NCBI GenBank assembly: GCA_944389275.1
Contig: CALXLT010000040.1
Span: 1 to 38,012 of the forward strand
Source of the DNA: an uncultured Spirochaetaceae bacterium
Lineage (GTDB): Bacteria; Spirochaetota; Spirochaetia; Sphaerochaetales; Sphaerochaetaceae
Direction of reading: 5' to 3'
Length of the DNA: 38,012 nucleotides
Position 1 is the first letter of the stretch. Each line of letters begins with the position of its first letter. A program made the position numbers and the translations under genes. The notes below the pieces were generated by a model. The model saw nothing but the letters and a program-made list of their open reading frames with translations. It did no database searches and was not told where the DNA came from. This document shows, piece after piece, positions 22,639-30,972 of the stretch.

Positions 22639-24149
22639 AGCGGCGCCCTTCCATAAAGCTCAGAGTAGTAGCGGAGCGTCTCGATAGCAGGAGTCTTCAG
22701 CGCATCCTTATCCATCTTCCATGACCAGTTGGACGTGCCGCATGTCGAAGGCACGTTCATCCTTGCCTCGGCCCCGAGGGAAAGCACATCCTGCATCGGG
22801 AATATGACCCACATCGAGTGTGATGCCATGAGGGCGCGTATGAGCTTCCACACGATCTCTCCATCGGAGCACTCGAGATAGCGCCTCACGTAATCCTTCA
22901 TGCCGTCATCAAGCTCCGAGTACCAGCCAAGCGTCGTGTTGTTGTCATGGGTTCCGGTATAGGCAACCGAAAGCTCCTGGCAGTTGTGCGGAAGATATGG
23001 ATTGCCGGTCTGCCACTTGCCTTGGTCAAACGCGAACGCGAAATGAGCAATCTTCATTCCCGGGAAGCCATTGCTGTCCCTAAGTGCCTCGACCTCAGGG
23101 GTTATGACGCCAAGATCCTCCGCGATGATCGGAAGATCGGAGCCCAAGGCTTTCCGAACCGCGTCAAACAACTCCTGCCCAGGGCTCTTCACCCACTTGC
23201 CGTTGATAGCGGTATCCTCACCCTTCGGAACGGTCCAGCAGGCCTCGAAGCCACGGAAGTGATCGACACGCACGATATCGAAGAGCCTGAGATTCTCCCT
23301 GAATCTCCTTATCCACCAGTCAAAGCCGGTCTTTCTATGCTCCTCCCAGCGATAGAGGGGGTTGCCCCAGAGCTGTCCCGTCGCCGAGAACGCATCTGGC
23401 GGCACTCCTGAGGACGCTTCCTGCTGCCCGTCCTCATCGATAAGGAGAAGCCGGCGCTCCGCCCAGGCATCGGAGGAGTCAGGGGCGATGAATATAGGGA
23501 TATCGCCGATGATCCTGACACCCTTGCTGTTCGCATACTCCTTGAGCTTCATGTACTGCCTGCGGAAAAAGAACTGCAGTGCCTTGTATATCGCGATCTC
23601 CTCCTTCAGCTCCTTCCTCTTCTTCTCAAGAGCCTTCTCATCCCTGTTTCGAAGGGCCTTCGGCCACTCGGAGAACCACCTCGAGTCCCCCTCCTCGTCG
23701 GCAATGGCCTGGAAAAGGGCATAGTCATCAAGCCACCAGCTCTCATCTTCCGCAAAGCTCTCGAAAGCTTTCCTATCAGCTCCCTTCGATGAGAGGAGCG
23801 CGAGGGCCGCCTTCCTGAGCATCGGCATCTTCAGCGTCTTTGCGCTGCCATAGTCAACGCGCTCGGAGGGCGCGGCCTTCACCATGACATCGCTTATATC
23901 GAGATAGCCGTCTATATAGAGCGATCGTGGGGATATCATAAGCTCATTGCCAGCGAACGCGGAGCGCGCGGCGTAAGGGCTGTCACCATAGCCAGTGGGC
24001 CCGAGAGGCAGCATCTGCCAGAGCCCGGCCTTGCCTTCTTCAAGAAGATCCACGAAAGCGAAAGCGCTCTCTCCTAGATCGCCTACACCATAATCGGATG
24101 GAAGCGATGTGATATGCATCAGTATGCCTGTCTTCCTTGTCTTGTCCAT
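22635..24149 (-). CDS. malQ: 4-alpha-glucanotransferase (amylomaltase)
   Basis: A 504-residue GH77 enzyme that transfers alpha-1,4-glucan chains in maltodextrin or glycogen metabolism. The catalytic residues are in the usual motifs: the nucleophile Asp in IVRVDHFRGF, the acid/base Glu in IIAEDLG and the second Asp in YTGTHDNNTT. The N-terminus HITSLPSDYGVGDLG and the PLGPTGYGDSPY segment are family hallmarks. An extended -10 (TGC-TATAAT) ends eight bases before the ATG, with no ribosome binding site. It heads the malQ-rsmE-thyX operon, divergent from the glycosyltransferase. Confidence 0.95.
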   Translation of the reverse strand: MDKTRKTGILMHITSLPSDYGVGDLGESAFAFVDLLEEGKAGLWQMLPLGPTGYGDSPYAARSAFAGNELMISPRSLYIDGYLDISDVMVKAAPSERVDYGSAKTLKMPMLRKAALALLSSKGADRKAFESFAEDESWWLDDYALFQAIADEEGDSRWFSEWPKALRNRDEKALEKKRKELKEEIAIYKALQFFFRRQYMKLKEYANSKGVRIIGDIPIFIAPDSSDAWAERRLLLIDEDGQQEASSGVPPDAFSATGQLWGNPLYRWEEHRKTGFDWWIRRFRENLRLFDIVRVDHFRGFEACWTVPKGEDTAINGKWVKSPGQELFDAVRKALGSDLPIIAEDLGVITPEVEALRDSNGFPGMKIAHFAFAFDQGKWQTGNPYLPHNCQELSVAYTGTHDNNTTLGWYSELDDGMKDYVRRYLECSDGEIVWKLIRALMASHSMWVIFPMQDVLSLGAEARMNVPSTCGTSNWSWKMDKDALKTPAIETLRYYSELYGRAPL

Positions 24150-24157
24150 AAGTCAGC

Positions 24158-24192
24158 ATTATAGCACCAAACAGAGGCTTGCAGTCTGCAGA
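24158..24192 (-). promoter_or_regulatory. malQ promoter with an upstream palindrome
   Basis: On the minus strand TGC-TATAAT covers 24166-24158. The -35 region contains a perfect 11-base palindrome TGCAG-T-CTGCA (24180-24190), which may be an operator. Confidence 0.45.
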
Positions 24193-24303
24193 AAATACCG
24201 AAGAAGCGGCTTTAGCGCTGGAATGCCGCATCTCATGAATCCAACATACTGCTGGTTTATGTCCGGTACTGTAAATTTTGCTATGGTATAGCTAAGGAAG
24301 TTC

Positions 24304-24312
24304 TGCTAGTAT
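24304..24312 (+). promoter_or_regulatory. Extended -10 before the glycosyltransferase gene
   Basis: TGC-TAGTAT (24304-24312) lies 33 bases before the ATG, with GAGGGG in between as a probable ribosome binding site. This gene would have an ordinary leader. Confidence 0.4.
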
Positions 24313-24345
24313 TTCAACAGCACTTATAGAGGGGTTCCAGTCTCG

Positions 24346-25608
24346 ATGCATATAGCCTTCGGGTTCGACATATTCTATCCAGAGACAAACGGTGTCATAA
24401 CGACAACGATAAACCTTGCCAACAATCTCATAAAGATGGGGCATAAGGTCTGGTTCTTCGTTCCCAGGGAGAAAGCCTTCACAGCAGACGTCATCGAGGA
24501 CGGCATAAGGATCGTCCACGTCAAGTCGATCCCGGCCTGGATATACAAGGGCATAAAGCTCCTTCCTATCTACGGCTCATACCTCATGCCATACCTCATC
24601 AAATATAAGATAGACATAGTGCACAACACCTCGCCCTGGCTGATGGGAATGGCCCTCAACCACGCGGCACGCCGCCTTCATATCCCGACGCTGGCGACGC
24701 ACCACACCCTCATCGACAATCCGATATACATAAAATACGCGCTCAAGAGCCAGAAGCTCGCTGATGCCGCGCAGGACGCGATCTGGTCCGTGGTGTTCAA
24801 TCCGTTCTTCCGCCTTACATGGATGGCGACAGCCCCCAACAAGGAGACCTGCCAGCACGTGATGGAGAAGATACCGGGGCTTGAGGTCAGGTATGTCTCC
24901 AATGGCATAGATATCTCACGCTTCCAGAACAAGGGGAAGGAGAGGCCCCTTCCCGCAGCAGTCGATCCCGCATGGCTTGGCAAGCGCTCGCTCATATATG
25001 TGGGGCGTCTCGGATACGAGAAGGCGATAGACGTGGCCATAGAGGCCTTCGCCCTATGCCTGAAGAAGAATCCTGACGCGCACTTCATCGTCATAGGCCA
25101 GGGGCCGGCTCACGACGCGCTGGTAAAGCTCTCGGAATCCCTTGGGCTTGAAGGGCATCTGCATATGACAGGCCTCATCCCTAATGATGACATCATAGGC
25201 TCAAGGCTCCTATGCAAGTGCGCGGCATTCGTCACGGCATCCCTTTCGGAAAACCAGGCGATGACCGTAATCGAAGCCCTCTGCTCAGGCACCCCCGTGA
25301 TCGCTGCGGACATAGATAACATGAAGGCTCTGTTCTCCGATAAGGAAGGATGGTTCTTCGAGGGCGGAAGCGCCGAAAGCCTCGCGGAGAGGATGGACCA
25401 CGTGCTCAACAACCCTGAGGAGCGGGATGACAAGGCAAGGAACGCCGAGGCCCTGATATCCCAGTTCGACGGCAGGGAGGTAGCTAAGCAGTTCGAGGCC
25501 ATCTACAAGGAGCTTCTAGAGATGAAGAAGGAAGGCTTCTATGTCCCAGGCGGCGAGAAAAGAGCCATGAAGTATATGAAGAAGGCTCAGAAGAACGCCG
25601 AGAAATAA
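24346..25608 (+). CDS. GT4-family glycosyltransferase, glycolipid type
   Basis: A 420-residue glycosyltransferase with two Rossmann-like domains and no membrane helix. The acceptor domain starts MHIAFGFDIFYPETNGVITT and contains HNTSPWLMG and ATHHT. The donor domain contains LIYVGRLGYEKAID and the retaining EX7E motif in SENQAMTVIEALCSGTPVI (about residues 301-309). The closest known pattern is that of diacylglycerol glucosyltransferases, so membrane glycolipid synthesis is likely but not proven. The C-terminus is Lys-rich and could touch the membrane. Its 3' end overlaps the convergent outer-membrane gene by 22 bases. Confidence 0.85.
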   Translation: MHIAFGFDIFYPETNGVITTTINLANNLIKMGHKVWFFVPREKAFTADVIEDGIRIVHVKSIPAWIYKGIKLLPIYGSYLMPYLIKYKIDIVHNTSPWLMGMALNHAARRLHIPTLATHHTLIDNPIYIKYALKSQKLADAAQDAIWSVVFNPFFRLTWMATAPNKETCQHVMEKIPGLEVRYVSNGIDISRFQNKGKERPLPAAVDPAWLGKRSLIYVGRLGYEKAIDVAIEAFALCLKKNPDAHFIVIGQGPAHDALVKLSESLGLEGHLHMTGLIPNDDIIGSRLLCKCAAFVTASLSENQAMTVIEALCSGTPVIAADIDNMKALFSDKEGWFFEGGSAESLAERMDHVLNNPEERDDKARNAEALISQFDGREVAKQFEAIYKELLEMKKEGFYVPGGEKRAMKYMKKAQKNAEK

Positions 25609-26762
25609 GCACCAAGATCCAGATCGAATCCTCCCTTATACCCTTCCATCGGCAGATAATCATAGTAGATCCCAACATACGCGCGGAAAACGCCCAGGAT
25701 ATTGAGCTGGAGCCTTGCCCCTACCGAGCCATACATCTTCACGCTCTCGGCAGGGTCGATGCTGTTGAGGATACGGCCGGCGGAGATTGCATGCTCGATG
25801 AACACATATAGCTGGGGATAGGTTCCCACGGTGAAGAACTCCGGGCCGTTAAGCACGACGCCGAAGCTTACATCGGTTATAAAGGAGCGCGGCGGGATCT
25901 CATTGCCCCGGAAGCGTACCGAATAGGCATAGCGCGGCACGTCGGCGCCGAATAGGAACTGGCAGTTCAGGCGGAAATCAGTGACTACAGAGAACAGGTT
26001 CATATCGCCCTTGTGCATCTCATACGCCGTGTACTTCCAGACCGCGTTGTAAAGCAGGCGATAGTAATCGATACGCACGCCTGAGTTGACTATTGAGAGC
26101 CTGTCATTGAACAGCCACCAAGGTGCAAGGGTCGCTGATATCGAGAAGTTGTATCCATCAGGATGGATGTAATGGTCATCAAGATTGCGGAAATCGAGGC
26201 TGAAGTTGAGGGATGTCGCAAGCGAGTACAGGTTGCCTGAAAGCTCCGGTGTTCCGGGATAATCCTTGCGCTCCCCCCTATTGAAGTAGTCAAAGCCGAA
26301 TATCCCGTTCATGTCCCCCTGCTGTATATGGGCAAGCGACGCGAAGGCCTGCTCCCATCTCATGCCGATGGAGAAGCTGGCGGAAAGGAAATCAGGCTTG
26401 CCCTCGCCTCCATCGACTATCCCCTGCTCGAATCCCACCGTGCCATATGAGAAGACGACTGAGTAGTTCTCATCAGCCCCTGGATTATGATCGGTTATAA
26501 GGGCACCGGTCTCAGGATACTGACGCAGCGTGCGCTGGGCCATTCCAGCCTCGACCCTTACGACAACACGGGTATTGAGATCAGGAAAAAGATCTATATG
26601 GTCTATGCCGAACTCCCCCCAGAAGCTTATTGGGAAGGCACCCATCGCGAAGTCCGTTATATATGAGGCATTCACTATATTGGAAAAGAACACCTCCCCC
26701 TCCGCCAGAAGCGAAGAGGCTGATAGGAAAAGGACTGCCATCAATGCCCGGATACGACGCAT
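25587..26762 (-). CDS. Predicted large outer-membrane beta-barrel protein
   Basis: A 391-residue protein with a signal peptide (MRRIRALMAVLFLSASSLLA). The mature part is a series of amphipathic strands with many aromatic residues (NYSVVFSYGTVGFEQG, MYGSVGARLQLNILGVFRAY) and ends in AYFSAFF, an aromatic C-terminus fitting a barrel of roughly 16 or more strands. No family is named with confidence. Spirochaete-specific outer-membrane proteins are poorly conserved, which fits. TAGTAT preceded by TGA ends six bases before the ATG with no ribosome binding site. The neighbouring direct repeat (26793-26824) lies just upstream of its promoter. Confidence 0.7.
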   Translation of the reverse strand: MRRIRALMAVLFLSASSLLAEGEVFFSNIVNASYITDFAMGAFPISFWGEFGIDHIDLFPDLNTRVVVRVEAGMAQRTLRQYPETGALITDHNPGADENYSVVFSYGTVGFEQGIVDGGEGKPDFLSASFSIGMRWEQAFASLAHIQQGDMNGIFGFDYFNRGERKDYPGTPELSGNLYSLATSLNFSLDFRNLDDHYIHPDGYNFSISATLAPWWLFNDRLSIVNSGVRIDYYRLLYNAVWKYTAYEMHKGDMNLFSVVTDFRLNCQFLFGADVPRYAYSVRFRGNEIPPRSFITDVSFGVVLNGPEFFTVGTYPQLYVFIEHAISAGRILNSIDPAESVKMYGSVGARLQLNILGVFRAYVGIYYDYLPMEGYKGGFDLDLGAYFSAFF

Positions 26763-26792
26763 AATCCAATACTATCAGAAAAGGAGGGGGAG

Positions 26793-26824
26793 TTCACTAT
26801 CATCAAGGCCTGTGCTATATTGTC
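26793..26824. repeat. Left direct repeat flanking the XRE-RhuM cassette
   Basis: This 32-base stretch matches 28271-28302 at 29 of 32 positions in the same orientation: 13 identical bases, a five-base variable part and 14 identical bases. It spans the stop codon of the RhuM gene. It includes a TTCACT/TATATT promoter-like pair pointing into RhuM antisense. Confidence 0.75.
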
Positions 26825-27807
26825 TCGCCTTTGATTCCCTGAGCTTTCAGCCGCTTCATCTCCTTATCGAAATCGCTTACAAGCTCCTTCATCTCCTTTG
26901 CCCTGTATCTTTCGAATTCCTTTTCAGCTTTCCTCACAGCCCGGTCATGGCTTATCGTCCCAGAACCATCCAGGACAGGACGGCCGATGCCTGAAAGCTG
27001 GGCATCCAGCCTGTCAATCCAATCCTGCATAGACATCGGATGCTCCTCCAAGGCCTGAAGCTCCGCATAATCAAGGAATTGGGAGACTATAAGCCGCATG
27101 ACCTGAAGCTCCTTTTCCGAAAGGTAATTCTTCGCTATCACCACGTCCTGCTTCGTTACATAGTCTCCCTCGAAGCTTGTCATGCCAACAAGAGACTTTG
27201 ACGCGTCAGATCTCTCATATATGACCTCAGCCGCCGTATGCTGATGTACCGCATAATGCATCTTGTTCTGCACGGCCGCGAAGAACTTCCGTGTAATCTC
27301 CGCCTTTGGATCGTAATCTATCGATGTGGCATAGATGTCAGTAACCTGCTGATACAGGTTCCTCTCGCTTGTACGGATGTCCCTAACACGCTGCACAAGC
27401 TCCCTGAAATATCTTCCTCCACCGTTCTTAAGCCTGGCATCATCAAGCGCGAAACCTTTAGTGATGTATTCCTTCAGGATCGAGTTCGCCCATATCCTGA
27501 ACTGGGTGCCTCGCAAGGACTTGACCCTATATCCAACGGAGATGATCACATCAAGATTATAGAAATTTGTTTTATAGCTTTTTCCATCCGAAGCAGTAGT
27601 CAAGTATTCCTTGATAACTGCCTCTTTTTTCAATTCTCCTTCTTTGAATACATTGCCAATGTGCAGACTTACATTCTGTTTTGTTGTATTGAACAGCGCT
27701 GCCATCTCAGCCTGCGTAAGCCAAACAGTATCATCCTCAAGCCTTACGTCTATCTTCGTGAGGCCATCCTCCGTTTTGTAGATTATAATCTCTGATCTAT
27801 CGCTCAT
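26815..27807 (-). CDS. RhuM-family protein
   Basis: A 330-residue soluble protein of the virulence RhuM family. The N-terminal half has the family pattern: EIIIYKTEDG, VWLTQAEMAALFNTTKQNVSLHI (a probable helix-turn-helix), then TNFYNLDVIISVGYRVKS and FRIWANSILKEYITKGFALDD. The C-terminal half is helical with Lys- and Glu-rich ends. RhuM proteins are common in accessory islands, but their biochemistry is not settled. The start at 27807 is chosen for GAGGAGGT upstream; a longer frame to 27870 is rejected. It overlaps the upstream XRE gene by 11 bases, so both are coupled. The arrangement is like a toxin-antitoxin or defence pair; this is inference. Confidence 0.85.
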   Translation of the reverse strand: MSDRSEIIIYKTEDGLTKIDVRLEDDTVWLTQAEMAALFNTTKQNVSLHIGNVFKEGELKKEAVIKEYLTTASDGKSYKTNFYNLDVIISVGYRVKSLRGTQFRIWANSILKEYITKGFALDDARLKNGGGRYFRELVQRVRDIRTSERNLYQQVTDIYATSIDYDPKAEITRKFFAAVQNKMHYAVHQHTAAEVIYERSDASKSLVGMTSFEGDYVTKQDVVIAKNYLSEKELQVMRLIVSQFLDYAELQALEEHPMSMQDWIDRLDAQLSGIGRPVLDGSGTISHDRAVRKAEKEFERYRAKEMKELVSDFDKEMKRLKAQGIKGETI

Positions 27808-28150
27808 TCTTGACCTCCTCTCTATCCTGCTCGGCTGCAAGGGCCGAAGAAGGGAAAAGACGGGTATCATCCATGCAGCAGCGCACGAATGTCCTCATTA
27901 TGCCGTTGGCCTCCACAAAACGGGCTTCAGGGCTTATAGGGAAAGCATTCTCCCCTGTAAGCAGATACTCCATAGACGTGCTAAGGGCCTGGGATATGAT
28001 AAGCAGATCCTCGGCTGAGGGAATCCGGCAATCCGTACGATTCCGCTTTACCCGGGCATAGCTAAGTCCAGTCCGCTGGCATATAACAGAAAGCGGTTCC
28101 TTTCTCAGCGAGTCTACTCTTTTCCACAGATCAGAAGCTGAGATTTCCAT
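27797..28150 (-). CDS. Helix-turn-helix partner of RhuM
   Basis: A 117-residue protein. The N-terminal half is a Cro/C1-like DNA-binding domain: DLWKRVDSLRKEPLSVICQRTGLSYARVKRNRT, followed by DLLIISQALSTSMEYLLTGE, the usual fifth-helix pattern. The C-terminal part is variable with a Cys pair. The start at 28150 has no ribosome binding site, but an extended -10 (TGC-TATATT) ends six bases before it. The 11-base overlap with RhuM suggests that the two proteins are made in a fixed ratio. It is divergent from the queuosine transporter gene, with which it shares a TCAT-N7-TGTGCTATATT motif in each promoter. Confidence 0.75.
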   Translation of the reverse strand: MEISASDLWKRVDSLRKEPLSVICQRTGLSYARVKRNRTDCRIPSAEDLLIISQALSTSMEYLLTGENAFPISPEARFVEANGIMRTFVRCCMDDTRLFPSSALAAEQDREEVKNER

Positions 28151-28156
28151 GCGTAT

Positions 28157-28178
28157 AATATAGCACAAGGATTCATGA
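28157..28178 (-). promoter_or_regulatory. Promoter of the XRE-RhuM pair
   Basis: On the minus strand TCAT, seven bases and TGTGCTATATT occur, ending six bases before the XRE start. The same composite motif occurs in both direct repeats (26800-26821 and 28278-28299). Confidence 0.5.
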
Positions 28179-28270
28179 TTTACACTTAATTTCATTAAAA
28201 TCATAAATAAGATGAAAATATGTATCTAAAGTTCAATCACGGCAGAAAAGAGCAAACTGGAGAGAAGGTA

Positions 28271-28302
28271 TTCACTATCATCACCGCTTGTGCTATATTG
28301 TC
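28271..28302 (+). repeat. Right direct repeat, also the promoter of the transporter gene
   Basis: Partner of 26793-26824. It holds TTCACT (28271-28276) and TATATT (28294-28299) 17 bases apart, with TGC before the -10, and ends nine bases (counted from the -10) before the ATG at 28309. The cassette between the repeats is about 1.45 kb. Confidence 0.75.
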
Positions 28303-28308
28303 CGCGCT

Positions 28309-28980
28309 ATGAATAAAAAGGTCCCGGAAAACCCTGTAGAAAACCGGATTGGCAGCTTTGAGCCCCTTACGGTCGTCACTGCCATTCTCGTCACACTTTA
28401 CCTCACAGCCAATCTCATGGCCGTGAAGATCATCTCTATTGGTCCCTTTGCTCTTTTTGATGCAGGAACGATCACATTCCCGTTCGCCTATATGCTGGGA
28501 GATGTGCTTGCGGAGATCTGGGGATACAGGACATCGAAGAAGGTGATCATCCTCACATTCATCTCGAACCTCATGCTTGTCATATTCACAGGCATCGGCG
28601 TCGTGCTGCCCTACCCTGACTACATGCAGGGCGTGCAGGAGGCGTACAGCACGATCTATACATACGTGCCTCGCATAGTCGCGGCATCGCTTCTCGCGTT
28701 CCTCGCGGGAGAGCTGCTGAACGCGAAGGTGCTTGTGGCTATGCGTGACAGGACGAGGGATGGAAGGCATCTGTGGATGAGGACGATTGGCTCATCCGCG
28801 GTCGGCTATGCCGCTGATTCCGCGATATTCGTGCTTATCGCATTCGCAGGCACGGCTCCGGCAGGAGACCTTCTGTCCATGATAGGCGCCCAGTACGTCG
28901 CGAAGCTTGTCCTTGAAGCGATCTTCGGCACGCCTCTGGCCTATGCCGCGATAGCATTCCTGAGAAGGAGATTCCTATGA
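28309..28980 (+). CDS. Queuosine precursor transporter, YhhQ family
   Basis: A 223-residue inner-membrane protein with about six helices. The family pattern is clear: YLTANLMAVKIISIGPF, then DAGTITFPFAYMLGDVLAEIWGYRTSKKVI and a late segment QYVAKLVLEAIFGTPLAY. YhhQ proteins import preQ0, preQ1 or, in some lineages, queuine for tRNA modification. The start at 28309 is chosen because the upstream frame has no signal and an extended -10 lies nine bases before it. It overlaps the following radical SAM gene by four bases, so the two are cotranscribed. This supports queuosine or queuine salvage. Confidence 0.9.
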   Translation: MNKKVPENPVENRIGSFEPLTVVTAILVTLYLTANLMAVKIISIGPFALFDAGTITFPFAYMLGDVLAEIWGYRTSKKVIILTFISNLMLVIFTGIGVVLPYPDYMQGVQEAYSTIYTYVPRIVAASLLAFLAGELLNAKVLVAMRDRTRDGRHLWMRTIGSSAVGYAADSAIFVLIAFAGTAPAGDLLSMIGAQYVAKLVLEAIFGTPLAYAAIAFLRRRFL

Positions 28981-29663
28981 GCCTTGAAAGATATAGCCTG
29001 ATAACCGAAGGCATGCAGCGTGAGTTCATCCTGCTCCAGGGAACAGGATGCAGATGGAGACGATGCACCTTCTGCGACTACTACGATGATGTCTCATCAG
29101 ATCCATTCGCGGTGAATAAGGCTGTGCTGGATGAAGTCACAGGCAGATACAAGGTCCTGGATATAATAAACTCGGGTTCAGCGCCTGAGTTTGATGACAG
29201 GACTATCGGATACATCTCAAGGACAGCCGTGGATAAAGGTATCACCGATCTCTGGTTTGAGGCGCATTGGATGTACAGGAATGTGCTTGAGAAGTTCGCT
29301 TCCCGATTTCCTTGCCGCGTGCACTTCCGCACCGGTGTTGAATCGTTCAATCCGAAGCTCAGGAGCGCGTGGAACAAGGGAATCGGAGAGGATGTCACAC
29401 CGGAAATGATCCGTAAGCACTTTGAGGGCGTATGCCTCCTTGCCGGTGTGAAGGGACAGACCGTGGAGGATATAATGCAATCGGTGGAAACAGCGGAGAA
29501 GCTCTTCTCCTATTACTCCGTCAATCTCTTCACGCCCAACACGACAAAGACAGAGAGGGACGAAGAGCTCTGCCGCATCTTCATAGAAAAGCTCGCCCCC
29601 ACGATCAGGAAGAGCGCGAAGGCGGAAGTGCTTATAGAGAATACGGATCTAGGTGTCGGCTGA
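28977..29663 (+). CDS. Radical SAM protein, possible queuine lyase
   Basis: A 228-residue radical SAM protein. The cluster motif is GCRWRRCTFC, Cys at 25, 30 and 33, spaced CX4CX2C, not the usual CX3CX2C. Later segments DIINSGSAPEFDD and HFRTGVESFNPKLR fit the partial barrel. In Clostridioides difficile a radical SAM enzyme, QueL, frees queuine from queuosine monophosphate and is encoded near queuosine transport genes. The strict coupling to a YhhQ transporter here makes a QueL-like role likely but unproven. The stop is separated by one base from that of the convergent ychF. Confidence 0.7.
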   Translation: MSLERYSLITEGMQREFILLQGTGCRWRRCTFCDYYDDVSSDPFAVNKAVLDEVTGRYKVLDIINSGSAPEFDDRTIGYISRTAVDKGITDLWFEAHWMYRNVLEKFASRFPCRVHFRTGVESFNPKLRSAWNKGIGEDVTPEMIRKHFEGVCLLAGVKGQTVEDIMQSVETAEKLFSYYSVNLFTPNTTKTERDEELCRIFIEKLAPTIRKSAKAEVLIENTDLGVG

Positions 29664-29664
29664 A

Positions 29665-30771
29665 TCAAACATTGAAGCGGAAGAAGACTATATCGCCATC
29701 CTGGACGATGTACTCCTTCCCTTCGAGCCTGAGCTTGCCTGCCTCTCTCACCTTTGCCTCTGAGCCATATGCTATAAGGTCATCAACGCTGTAGACCTCA
29801 GCCTTGATAAAGCCTTTCTCGAAATCCGAATGGATGATACCGGCGCATTCAGGAGCCTTGGATCCAGCCTTGAATGTCCATGCCCTGTCCTCATCGGGAC
29901 CTGCGGTGAAGAAGGTCCTGAGTCCAAGGGATGAGTATGCTGCGCGGATAAGCGGATTGAGGCCGCTCTCGGAAAGCCCGGAAGCCTCCAGGAACTCCTT
30001 CCTGTCCTCCTCGCTCTCAAGAGCCGCTATCTCGCTTTCGATCTTGCCGCAGATGACAACGACAGGAGCGTTCTCCTTCTCAGCGATAGCGCGCACGATC
30101 TTCACGTACTCATTGTCCTCGGTGATCGCATCCTCATCGACATTGCAGACATAGATCACAGGCTTGAGCGTCATCAGATGGAGGTCATAGACCAAGGCAA
30201 GCTCATCCTCATCAAGGCCAAGCGTGCGGGCCGGTATGCCATCTCCAAGGCACTTGATAAGCTTCTCATAAAGAGGAAGGAGCTTCTCATTCTCCTTCTG
30301 CATCTCCTTCGAGACGCGCGAAAGCTTGGACTGCTTATCATAGCGCTTCTCTACAGTCTCAAGGTCAGCAAGCGCGAGCTCTATGTTTATCGTCTCGATA
30401 TCCGAAGCGGGATCGATCCTGTTCGAGACATGAACGATGTCAGGGTTATCGAAGCAGCGCACGACATGAGCGATGACACCGACTTCCCTGATAGAAGCAA
30501 GGAACCTGTTGCCCAGCCCCTCGCCCTGGCTCGCGCCCTTCACAAGCCCCGCGATATCCACGAACTCGACAGTCGCGGGTATCACCTTCTTCGTCGGGAT
30601 GAGCCTCACGATCTCATCAAGGCGCTTATCGGGGACGGAGACCATCCCGATATTAGGATCTATAGTGCAGAAAGGATAATTCGCAGCCTCAGCAGGAGCC
30701 GAGGTCACGGCAGAGAATATCGTTGATTTGCCTACATTCGGCAGTCCGACTATACCGCAGTTAAGTGCCAT
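29665..30771 (-). CDS. ychF: Redox-regulated ATPase/GTPase YchF
   Basis: A 368-residue Obg-family P-loop protein. Walker A is GLPNVGKST near residues 8-16; G3 is DIAGLVKGAS; the nucleotide-specificity motif is NVDE, as in YchF, which favours ATP. The coiled-coil insertion covers about 125-200 and the C-terminal TGS domain includes FTAGPDEDRAWTF and HSDFEKGFIKAEVYSVDDL. It binds ribosomes and is linked to stress control. The start at 30771 has GGAGGTG upstream; a longer frame to 30840 is rejected. A perfect TTGACA (minus strand of 30817-30822) lies 17 bases before a poor -10. Confidence 0.95.
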   Translation of the reverse strand: MALNCGIVGLPNVGKSTIFSAVTSAPAEAANYPFCTIDPNIGMVSVPDKRLDEIVRLIPTKKVIPATVEFVDIAGLVKGASQGEGLGNRFLASIREVGVIAHVVRCFDNPDIVHVSNRIDPASDIETINIELALADLETVEKRYDKQSKLSRVSKEMQKENEKLLPLYEKLIKCLGDGIPARTLGLDEDELALVYDLHLMTLKPVIYVCNVDEDAITEDNEYVKIVRAIAEKENAPVVVICGKIESEIAALESEEDRKEFLEASGLSESGLNPLIRAAYSSLGLRTFFTAGPDEDRAWTFKAGSKAPECAGIIHSDFEKGFIKAEVYSVDDLIAYGSEAKVREAGKLRLEGKEYIVQDGDIVFFRFNV

Positions 30772-30793
30772 GAACACCTCCAGTGACCAGCAA

Positions 30794-30822
30794 ATGATTG
30801 ACCAAACAACGATAAGTGTCAA
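30794..30822 (-). promoter_or_regulatory. Promoter of ychF
   Basis: A consensus TTGACA (30822-30817), 17 bases, then AATCAT (30799-30794), a weak -10. Confidence 0.4.
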
Positions 30823-30936
30823 CCATGGCAGGTTTGGCAATGCGGCTATGAGAGGCGCAGGAGAGAATAGCCTCCTTCATGCCGTAACCCCTTATCAAAA
30901 GTGCATATACCGAAATTAAATGCACATATAACTTCA

Positions 30937-30965
30937 TTGTATATCATGAATTGCTCCCCTATACT
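30937..30965 (+). promoter_or_regulatory. Promoter of the small XRE gene
   Basis: TTGTAT (30937-30942), 17 bases, TATACT (30960-30965), seven bases, then GTG at 30973. The fit is good and argues for a leaderless start at the GTG. Confidence 0.65.
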
Positions 30966-30972
30966 CATTAGC

